DNA of 64,000 bases. It comes from Endozoicomonas sp. SCSIO W0465 (lineage in GTDB: Bacteria > Pseudomonadota > Gammaproteobacteria > Pseudomonadales > Endozoicomonadaceae). The stretch covers positions 474,001-538,000 of the forward strand of contig NZ_CP092417.1 of NCBI RefSeq assembly GCF_023716865.1. Reading direction: 5' to 3'. Position 1 is the first letter of the stretch, and every line of letters begins with the position of its first letter. Of the stretch, positions 33,839 through 41,008 are shown piece by piece. The position numbers and the translations under genes are program-made. Under the pieces are notes generated by a model that did not search any database, was not told the DNA's origin, and worked only from the letters and a program-made list of their open reading frames with translations.

Positions 33839-35343
33839 TTATGCTGCTTCTGAATTATCCGGTATTAACTGGTCGATCAGATCGCGAAAATTGAACTCAT
33901 ATTTTTGCTTATATCTGTTCCAGCCCTTGCGAATAGAGAACCTCGGAATAATTCCTGAAAGAGCAATTTTCATCATGCCTGCAGTGGTTGTATCCGGGCT
34001 TCTCCAGGGTATCCGAGAAATATTCAGACATGCCTGATTTTTACAAACGGTTAATAACTGCAATAATGCATAGCCTGCCATTTTCAAATGCATCCATCGA
34101 AGCAGTGTTCGCAATTTCTGCTGCCATAAATGGCAACAGCCAAAAGCATGTTTGAGTTGGTGAAACATTGGCTCTACCGGCCATCTCCGGGAATAGGCAC
34201 GAAGCACCTCCAGTCCCTCAAGTTCCGGATTGGTCGAGATGAATATTCTGCTTTCGGTCAGACCTTTGTCATTTTCAAAGCGACTCCAGACGACGCGTAC
34301 TTCACGACCTTTAAGGAATCTGGCGCGACAGATCAGGGTACGATAACGTATTTTGCGAAATTTGCCGTACATCCATACTGTTGCTTTTTCTTCCGGCAGT
34401 TTCTTAACCTGTTCTGTCGTCATCTTGATGCCGTACTTTTTTGGGCGCCCTCGCTTCTTTACGGTGGGTGCTGGCGGCAAAGCATAGAGGGCCCGATTTG
34501 AAGGTATCTGACCAACAACTTCTATGTTCATTTCCAGAGCTGGCTTTATCAGTGTCCAGTTCATATACCAGCAATCGGTTAGCAGGCGTAGCACTCGATC
34601 CTTCACTTCATTGCGTACCACCCTGAGCATGGCCACGGCAATTTTCAGTGGCTCTTTTCGTATTGCAGACTGCTGATTTCATAAATCAGGCTGGAATCCT
34701 CCTGTGGCAGGGCTTGGCAATATTTAGCCAGCAGTTTCCTGAAGGCATTGTATATCAAGGCCTTTGGCCAATTTTCATTGCAGAGCAGTCTGTAACCCGA
34801 AAAGAGCCTTTTCAGTTTGCTGGTGTTACCTGAAGCTGGTGTCGGAAATGAGATCACCGGTATGGCGGTAAATACTTCATCTGCAGCCCGCTCAAATATG
34901 ATGGCCAGGGAAACCCAACACTGCCCCCAGATGTACGTCGGCCGATTGCGTTTCTTGCTGTGTTGATGATGTGTACGACAAGCAGGGGCTTTGTCGGAAA
35001 ACCGTTCGATTACCCAGTCATCAAGCCCCAGGACCACAGGTTGATTCTCAGGAGCTTTGGAGCAGACCAGACGGATCAAGTGGCGTGCCAAGTTCTTCCA
35101 TTGCCACTTGCCCTGAGATAGCCAGTGGTGGTAGCTGCTCCACACACAATGAAAATCAATTGTTAACAACGCCTGTGTAACAAAGCCGTCGGCTGAAAGC
35201 ATGCAACCGAACAGCAGTTCGCAGAACGTTGGTACTGCAGTTGATGATAGCGCTCCAGCAAGAAAGGTTGTATATGAAGCGAGCTCCCTGAGGATTACTT
35301 GATGATCTGAAGTGAGCATGGCAACCATCTCGAATTTCGTCAT
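33839..35343 (-). pseudogene. IS4-superfamily transposase, broken by a MITE
   Basis: The N-terminal part (34809-35343) matches copy A up to GNTSKLK and adds seven residues before its first Met (MTKFEMVAMLTS). The frame then runs into the MITE and stops near 34645. The C-terminal part (33839-34636) contains the second catalytic Asp and the Y-R-E-K signature (YSRRWPVEPMFHQLK) unchanged. It cannot make a whole transposase. Confidence 0.92.
34650..34808. repeat. 159-bp MITE inside IS4-like copy B
   Basis: The ends are near-perfect 25-bp inverted repeats: both begin GGCTCTTTTCG and share AGACTGCT, differing at a few bases in between. The 8-bp duplication TTTTCAGT is at 34642-34649 and 34809-34816; copy A has the single, uninterrupted site (ACTGAAAATTGCC). 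No gene is present. An 8-bp duplication suggests an IS1595-type transposase, but the IS1595 element in this window has different ends. Confidence 0.9.
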
Positions 35344-35409
35344 TGGGGATGGTTGCTTTTAGCAGATTATGCGCCGGAACTATTGTGCTCTTAAAACTCT
35401 AAAGTCGAG

Positions 35410-35474
35410 GTGCTTAAGAGGATGGTATAAAAATCAGAAAATTCCAGATTTATGTGGGGGTGCTGAACAGTTAC
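35410..35474 (-). mobile_element. IS66 5' end remnant, 65 bp
   Basis: Read on the minus strand this is the first 65 bp of IS66 (GTAACTGTTCAGCACCCCCA onward to CTTAAGCAC), identical to the intact copy. It directly abuts IS4-like copy B. The 8 bases beyond the terminus, ACCTAACC at 35475-35482, are the reverse complement of GGTTAGGT after the IS66 3' end at 4570. It is therefore the missing 5' end of that element. Confidence 0.92.
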
Positions 35475-35476
35475 AC

Positions 35477-36748
35477 CTAACCAAAAAACAGTTTAAGGCA
35501 GTGGAAAAAGATAATAGCCAGAATCGCTCCTGCTGGTAGAGTGATCAGCCAGGACATGAAAATGGTACTGATAACGCGAAGGTTCAAAGCGCCGATTCCT
35601 CTGGCAAGCCCCACGCCAAGAACTGCACCAACCAGCGTATGGGTTGTGGAGATCGGCAAACCAGTACCAGATGCCATTACCACAGTAGAGGCTGCAGCAA
35701 GCTCTGCGGCAAAACCTCTGCTGGGAGTCAGTTCTGTGATATGAGACCCTATCGTTGCCATGACTTTATAGCCCCAGGTTGCTAATCCGACAACAATACC
35801 TACAGCACCCAGCAGCAAAACCCAGGGCGGAACGGAAGACTTACCGGCTATTTCACCACCACTGTGAACTACACTGACAACCGCTGCCAATGGTCCTACT
35901 GCATTGGCAACATCGTTGGAGCCATGGGCAAAAGCCATGGAGCAGGCGGTAAAAATCATCATGACGCCGAAAACCTTCTCCACGCTGGAAAAATGAAATG
36001 ACTTATCCGCCTGAACATCTTCCTTGATTTTCGCGAGTGCCATCTGGCCAATGAACATAATGACCAGGCCGATGATGAGAGAGAGCACGATGCTTTCGGT
36101 GTAATCCAACGGTAAGCCAATATGCTTCAGGCCTTTAATCAGCGTCACCATCGACATCATGAAGCCAACCAGAAACATGTAAAGGGGCATATAGCGTTTG
36201 GCGTTTCTGAAGGGATTGTCGGTATCGAGAATCAGTTTCTGTACACTGACAAAAATCAGGAAGGCGAACAGACCGGACATCAGAGGAGAAACGACCCAGC
36301 TGGCCACAATGGTTGCCACTTTTCCCCAACTGACCGCATCGGCAGAGATGCCAACAGCAGCAAAACCAACAATGGCTCCGACAATGGAGTGGGTAGTGGA
36401 CACTGGCCAGCCGTAATGAGTGGCAACCAGCAACCAGGTTCCAGCGGCCAGCAGTGAGGCCAGCATGCCATAGACCAGCAGGTTGGGGTTCTCCACCAGA
36501 AGAGGCATGGAGGGATCAATAATCCCCTTGCGTATCGTATCCGTGACCGATCCACCTGCCAGGTAAGCACCAGTGAACTCCAGCAACACAGCAATTAAAA
36601 TTGCCTGTTTTACCGTCAGGGCATCCGATCCAACCGAAGTTCCCATGGCATTAGCGACATCGTTGGCACCAACCCCCCACGCCATGAAAAACCCAAAAAG
36701 ACAAGCCAGAATCAGGAAAACTGTGCCATATTCAGCGATAATACTCAT
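35477..36748 (-). CDS. pitA: Inorganic phosphate transporter, PiT family
   Basis: PitA imports phosphate, coupled to a cation gradient, across the inner membrane. The 423-residue protein has about ten membrane segments and the duplicated PiT signature: GVGANDVANAMGTSVGS near residue 26 and AHGSNDVANAVGPLAAV near 270, each followed by the STTHxxVGA motif (VSTTHSIVGAIVG, ISTTHTLVGAVLG). The upstream DUF47 gene, 19 bp away, is its usual partner. IS66 inserted two bases after the stop codon, with the stop inside the duplicated target, so the protein is unaffected. Before the inferred inversion, argE would have been the next gene. Confidence 0.95.
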   Translation of the reverse strand: MSIIAEYGTVFLILACLFGFFMAWGVGANDVANAMGTSVGSDALTVKQAILIAVLLEFTGAYLAGGSVTDTIRKGIIDPSMPLLVENPNLLVYGMLASLLAAGTWLLVATHYGWPVSTTHSIVGAIVGFAAVGISADAVSWGKVATIVASWVVSPLMSGLFAFLIFVSVQKLILDTDNPFRNAKRYMPLYMFLVGFMMSMVTLIKGLKHIGLPLDYTESIVLSLIIGLVIMFIGQMALAKIKEDVQADKSFHFSSVEKVFGVMMIFTACSMAFAHGSNDVANAVGPLAAVVSVVHSGGEIAGKSSVPPWVLLLGAVGIVVGLATWGYKVMATIGSHITELTPSRGFAAELAAASTVVMASGTGLPISTTHTLVGAVLGVGLARGIGALNLRVISTIFMSWLITLPAGAILAIIFFHCLKLFFG

Positions 36749-36767
36749 CAGTCTGCATCCGGTTCAG

Positions 36768-37448
36768 TTAACGGGCCAGCAACAACTGGAGGTGACTACC
36801 AACACGGGAAGCCCGATCCGCAAGATCACCTACCCAGTCGATAGTTTTGTACAGAAACATGACTTCCACCGGTGGCAGTGTTTGCTCAAGGTCAAACAGC
36901 ATACGGCGTATTTTTACCTGATCCTTGTCAGTCTCACTCTCAATGTTGTCCAGCTCTTCAACCATTTTTTCCACCAGATCGACTTCCCGCCCCTGAAAAC
37001 CCGTCTCCAGAAGCCCATCCAGCTCATGAATAGCTTTCAATGCCTGCGCAGATGTGGCAATTGTACGGCGTACATAAGTAATAAATGCTTCATGCATTGA
37101 TTCAGGAATAATCATCTTTCGTCCTACCACAAGACCTGCGATATCCTTGGCACGGTTAGCCACCTTATCCTGAACGGTCACAATCTCCAGCAGATCGGTA
37201 CGGGGAACGGGTAGAAAAAGACTTTTGGGAAGAGACAAACGGATACTTCGCTTGATGGCATCCGCTTCGTGCTCAAATTTGATGATTTCTTGCTGAATGT
37301 CATAAGCAGTCTCCCACTCTTTAGCAAACACTGCCTGAAAGAATGGCTCCAGCTGTGACGCACATTCATGAACAGTGGTAATATGCTTTTGAATAGGTCC
37401 TATGGGTGAGCGGCCAAAAACACTCGCCAGTATGTTGCTGGTAGGCAT
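36768..37448 (-). CDS. DUF47 (PhoU-like) phosphate transport regulator
   Basis: A 226-residue, mostly helical cytoplasmic protein of the DUF47/TIGR00153 family, which is distantly related to PhoU and normally encoded next to PiT transporters. It is thought to modulate their activity. Recognisable stretches are ILASVFGRSPIGPIQKH at the start and FEHEADAIKRSIRLSLPKSLFLPVPRTDL around 68-98. Its gene precedes pitA by 19 bp and is surely co-transcribed. Confidence 0.92.
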   Translation of the reverse strand: MPTSNILASVFGRSPIGPIQKHITTVHECASQLEPFFQAVFAKEWETAYDIQQEIIKFEHEADAIKRSIRLSLPKSLFLPVPRTDLLEIVTVQDKVANRAKDIAGLVVGRKMIIPESMHEAFITYVRRTIATSAQALKAIHELDGLLETGFQGREVDLVEKMVEELDNIESETDKDQVKIRRMLFDLEQTLPPVEVMFLYKTIDWVGDLADRASRVGSHLQLLLAR

Positions 37449-37603
37449 TTTTCAAATCCATCCGGTTGAACGCCTGATTATAGAAGGCAGTTTCACTTCT
37501 TGCACATCTACCCATATTCTGACGGACAGAGTACCCGGCTTCATCGCACATGACCCTATGATTTTTATATAATTTCTCAGTTACATAGAATTTATCTGTC
37601 GTT

Positions 37604-37680
37604 CTGTGGATAAATTTGTGAGTAAGTTTGTGGGTAAATATGTGGGTAACATGATGGATAAGATTGTGGGTAAGAAGATG
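37604..37680 (+). repeat. Degenerate 12-bp tandem repeats at the CYTH gene start
   Basis: Units close to TGTGGGTAAATT recur about six times, some with small insertions. Translated in the CYTH frame they give an alternating pattern (FVSKFVGKYVGN). They overlap the possible upstream starts of the gene, and each repeat that contains GTG or ATG offers another start. Confidence 0.6.
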
Positions 37681-38352
37681 GGGCAGGAAACCGAGTTAAA
37701 GCTTTCTGTGCCTGCACATCAGATTGAGCTGCTGAAAAGTCACCCATTCTGGCAGGAACATGCAATAAAGCCACCAGAGACACTTCATCTGGGAAATACT
37801 TACTTTGATACGCCAGACCTGAGACTCAATCAGGCCAAAGTTGCTCTGCGGATTCGTGAAGTGAATGGGCAGTATATCCAGACCCTGAAAACCCAGGCCC
37901 TGAAAACCAGAGGGGAAAGCGTAAATGGCCTGACCCGCCGTGGCGAATGGGAGTGGCCACTGAGTGTCAATGGGCTAAACGGCCAGGTTTTGCCTGCTCT
38001 CTGGCCCGCTGAACTCAGTGATATATCCGTAGCACAGCTGAAGCCCTTATTTACTACTGATTTCTATCGCACTCGCTGGCTACTGGTCTGGCAAAGCCCT
38101 TTTGCCAGGGTTGAGGCAGCACTTGACCGGGGATCGGTCAAATCAGGAAATAATTCAAGCCCCATTTGTGAACTGGAGCTTGAACTGATTGAAGGGGATG
38201 AGTCTGCGCTGATAGCCATTTCAAATGTACTAAAGTGCTTATTTGAACTTACGCCGTCGGACCAGAGCAAGGCTGAAAAAGGGTTCAAACTGATAGCCAC
38301 CAAGTCACTTCCCGACACTGAGCAGGATGAATCATTGGCTGGCAGCAGGTAG
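37678..38352 (+). CDS. CYTH domain protein, probable inorganic triphosphatase
   Basis: CYTH enzymes hydrolyse triphosphates in a beta-barrel tunnel with metal ions. The signature ExExK is at the N-terminus (QETELKLSV), followed by NTYFDTPDLRLNQAKVALRIRE and a Glu-rich strand (CELELELIEGD) typical of the family and of E. coli YgiF's N-terminal domain. I prefer ATG 37678 because family members start just before ExExK. An in-frame GTG at 37606 would add a 24-residue basic, repetitive N-terminus encoded by near-repeats. The C-terminal helical CHAD domain of some family members is absent. It diverges from the DUF47-pitA pair, as I remember it doing in Pseudomonas. Confidence 0.82.
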   Translation: MGQETELKLSVPAHQIELLKSHPFWQEHAIKPPETLHLGNTYFDTPDLRLNQAKVALRIREVNGQYIQTLKTQALKTRGESVNGLTRRGEWEWPLSVNGLNGQVLPALWPAELSDISVAQLKPLFTTDFYRTRWLLVWQSPFARVEAALDRGSVKSGNNSSPICELELELIEGDESALIAISNVLKCLFELTPSDQSKAEKGFKLIATKSLPDTEQDESLAGSR

Positions 38353-38435
38353 AGATAAATCCATTTGTTCCCACGCCGAAATTAAAGAGAGAATATAAAG
38401 AAATTCCATCCCTGCAGCTTAAAACGGTATTTCAA

Positions 38436-40217
38436 GTGAGCAATGTGAAAGCAAACGGCCTGCAACACAGGGAGCAAATGCTCGATCTGGCAATGGTTGT
38501 CTCTGATCTGGTGAGAAGCCGGCACATCAATCAGGCGACAGCTTATGATATTCTCAGCAGGCCGCGCACACCCGAACAAGTCCGTTTGCACCCTCTGGAA
38601 TACCTTGCTCATCTGGAGCTGGATGACCATTGCCGTCCGGGTAAAAAGTTGGTTATTGAGGACCTGTGCCAGTGGCTTGCCGAGCTGGCTGGTCAAGAGT
38701 ACTTCCACATAGACCCTCTAAAGATTGATGCTACGGCCATTACCCCCATCATGTCCCACGCCTTTGCCATGCGACACCAGATTCTTGCCGTTGAAGTGAC
38801 CAGCAGCGAGATTGTGGTAGCCTCTGCCCAGCCATGGCATCGCACCTGGGAAGACAATTTACGCCATGTTAATCGCCGGGATATCAGGCGGGTTGTTGCC
38901 AATCCGACCGATATCCGTCGTTACACTGTCGAGTTTTATCGTCTGGCCCAGTCAGTCATGGGAGCCAGCTCCGATGCTGGCGTCACGTCAGCCTCACTCA
39001 ATAGTTTTGAGCAAATGCTGGAGCTGGGTAACATGAAGGCTCCGGATGCAAATGATCAGCATATCGTGAACATTGTTGACTGGCTTTTGCAATACGCCTT
39101 TGAACAAAGAGCCAGCGATATCCACATTGAACCCCGCCGTGAGCAATGCAATCTCCGATTTCGTATTGACGGTGTACTTCACTCGATTTATCAGATGCCA
39201 GCCAAAGTCGCAGCTGCCATGACCAGCCGACTGAAAATTCTTGGCCGTATGAATGTTGCTGAAAAACGAAAGCCACAAGACGGGCGGTTGAAAACCCGTA
39301 ATGCTGATGGCTATGAGGTTGAGCTGCGTTTGTCTACATTACCGACCGCATTTGGTGAAAAACTGGTCATGCGGATTTTTGACCCGGAAGTGCTGGTAAA
39401 ATCATTCAACGATCTGGGTTTTTCCAGAGAGGATGAAAGGCGTTGGAAAGCAATGTCAGCCCAACCCAACGGTATTATTCTGGTGACTGGGCCCACTGGC
39501 TCCGGTAAAACCACCACACTGTATTCAACACTAAAACAGCTGGCCACGGATCAGGTCAATGTCTGTACGGTCGAAGACCCTATTGAAATGGTGGAGCCGG
39601 CATTCAATCAGATGCAGGTGCAACACAACATTGACCTGACCTTTTCCTCAGGGCTTCGGGCGTTGTTAAGACAAGATCCGGACATCATTATGGTGGGTGA
39701 GATTCGTGATCTTGAAACCGCTGAGATGGCTATTCAGGCAGCGCTCACCGGTCATTTGGTCATTTCCACCCTGCACACCAATGATGCACCCTCTGCCTTA
39801 ACCCGTTTGCTGGAACTTGGCGTTCCCCCTTATCTCATTAAAAACACAGTGCTTGGTGTGATGGCTCAGCGCCTGGTCAGAACACTCTGCCCTAACTGCA
39901 AAACAAAAGCACCGCTGGATAGCAGTGACTGGAAAGCTTTAACAAAACCCTGGTCAGCATCCGCACCATCAGAAGTCTATCAGCCTGTCGGCTGCCTTGA
40001 TTGCCGTGAAACCGGTTATCGTGGACGTGCCGGCCTGTATGAGATTTTAACCATGACCCCTCAGGTCAAAGCTCTGATTAACGAAAGTCCTGATATTAGC
40101 CTGCTCAGCCGACAATGTATTAAGGAAGGCATGTATAGCCTGAGACTCTCAGGTGCACAAAAAGTGGCTGCTGGAATGACAACCATAGCAGAAGTGATGC
40201 GGGTCACTCCCGAGTAA
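38436..40217 (+). CDS. GspE/PilB-type secretion ATPase
   Basis: This is a cytoplasmic ATPase of the type II secretion and type IV pilus family, which powers assembly of pilin-like fibres. The 593-residue protein has an N-terminal MshEN-like region (about 20-170), the conserved N2 domain (ASDIHIEP, then RFRIDGVLH), Walker A GPTGSGKTTTLYS near residue 351, the Asp box and Walker B (LRQDPDIIMVGEIRD), a His box (GHLVISTLHTND), and a C-terminal zinc motif (CPNC, CLDC). It stands alone, with no other secretion genes nearby. Pseudomonas has a similar orphan ATPase gene next to the pit-CYTH cluster in my memory, so this is conserved synteny and not a T2SS locus. GTG start. Confidence 0.85.
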   Translation: MSNVKANGLQHREQMLDLAMVVSDLVRSRHINQATAYDILSRPRTPEQVRLHPLEYLAHLELDDHCRPGKKLVIEDLCQWLAELAGQEYFHIDPLKIDATAITPIMSHAFAMRHQILAVEVTSSEIVVASAQPWHRTWEDNLRHVNRRDIRRVVANPTDIRRYTVEFYRLAQSVMGASSDAGVTSASLNSFEQMLELGNMKAPDANDQHIVNIVDWLLQYAFEQRASDIHIEPRREQCNLRFRIDGVLHSIYQMPAKVAAAMTSRLKILGRMNVAEKRKPQDGRLKTRNADGYEVELRLSTLPTAFGEKLVMRIFDPEVLVKSFNDLGFSREDERRWKAMSAQPNGIILVTGPTGSGKTTTLYSTLKQLATDQVNVCTVEDPIEMVEPAFNQMQVQHNIDLTFSSGLRALLRQDPDIIMVGEIRDLETAEMAIQAALTGHLVISTLHTNDAPSALTRLLELGVPPYLIKNTVLGVMAQRLVRTLCPNCKTKAPLDSSDWKALTKPWSASAPSEVYQPVGCLDCRETGYRGRAGLYEILTMTPQVKALINESPDISLLSRQCIKEGMYSLRLSGAQKVAAGMTTIAEVMRVTPE

Positions 40218-40219
40218 TC

Positions 40220-40268
40220 CCGCTCTTCTCTTCAGGGACCCTTCGGGCTCATCTGAAGAGAAGAGCGG
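40220..40268. other. Long perfect stem-loop after the secretion ATPase gene
   Basis: CCGCTCTTCTCTTCAG and CTGAAGAGAAGAGCGG form a perfect 16-bp stem with a 17-base loop containing GGACCCTTCGGG. It begins two bases after the ATPase stop codon. No T-run follows on either side, so it is more likely an RNA 3'-end protector or a dispersed palindromic repeat than a classical terminator. Confidence 0.6.
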
Positions 40269-40358
40269 AACTATCTGACAAAAAAGAGATGATTTTCAGA
40301 CAGGGAATGGCTTTCATTGAAGACAATAACACATCATAAATTCGGGGCTTTGGAATCG

Positions 40359-40904
40359 ATGACGAAACATTCTTTTCTTTTATTACTTTTGATCTTTCCG
40401 ACGCTGGTTACCGGGAGCAGTAATAAGTCAACCATGAGCGCTATGTACTCCTCTGATAAGAAGGGTATGAAAATCATCGTTACAGAGGAGTCTGATTCAT
40501 TTGCCAGACAAATAACGGCAAACACTCCCAGCCAGGGCCGTAAGCAGGCGCTGCAGAACTATATCAACAGCTTGCTAAAAGCTCATGCTGTTTATAGGCA
40601 GAGCGAAAACAATGAGAAACCCACGCTGGTATATCAAATTCAAGCCAACCAGGAAGGAACCATTGTTGCTACCCGCAGCAAACAGGGCAGATACGGTATG
40701 GAGATAGACAATAAAAGCTTACCGGTATACGGCATTCACTATGAGCTTGAATCCGACTGCTCATGGCAGGAACAGCTTTGTTGGGTATTCTATCCTTCTA
40801 CCCATGAGCAAAAAGAGCGGTGGTTGGAAATTGCTTATGCACCCCATGCTATTGGAGAGTTAACTGAAGGGGTCAGTTTGCTGATACGAAACCTGCAGAA
40901 GTAG
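40359..40904 (+). CDS. Secreted hypothetical protein
   Basis: From ATG 40359 this gives 181 residues with a strong signal peptide (MTKHSFLLLLLIFPTLVTG, cleavage near residue 20). An in-frame ATG at 40317 would put 14 polar residues in front and spoil the signal, so the later start is preferred. The mature protein is mixed alpha-beta with two cysteines five residues apart (DCSWQEQLCWVF). I do not recognise the family. It is probably periplasmic. Confidence 0.65.
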   Translation: MTKHSFLLLLLIFPTLVTGSSNKSTMSAMYSSDKKGMKIIVTEESDSFARQITANTPSQGRKQALQNYINSLLKAHAVYRQSENNEKPTLVYQIQANQEGTIVATRSKQGRYGMEIDNKSLPVYGIHYELESDCSWQEQLCWVFYPSTHEQKERWLEIAYAPHAIGELTEGVSLLIRNLQK

Positions 40905-41008
40905 TAATTGAGCCTTTAAATAATGGTGTGTACTGACATCATTAACTCTCATCTGAACATGCCTGCCTTGGCAAAATCAGAAAATAGCAAGCATCAGAGA
41001 AGCAGTAA

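Larger units (their letters stand above)
33716..35409 (-). mobile_element. IS4-like insertion sequence, copy B, disrupted by a MITE
   Basis: A complete element bounded by CTCGACTTTAGAGT and its complement ACTCTAAAGTCGAG. It is in opposite orientation to copy A at 1-1445 and matches it closely except for a 167-bp insertion (a 159-bp MITE plus an 8-bp duplication). The two flanks do not show a target duplication with each other, as expected if they were exchanged by recombination. Confidence 0.9.

Noticed and set aside
38436..40217. Type II secretion or type IV pilus locus
   Set aside because: Only the ATPase gene is present; neighbouring genes are unrelated, and its position matches the conserved pit-CYTH cluster instead.
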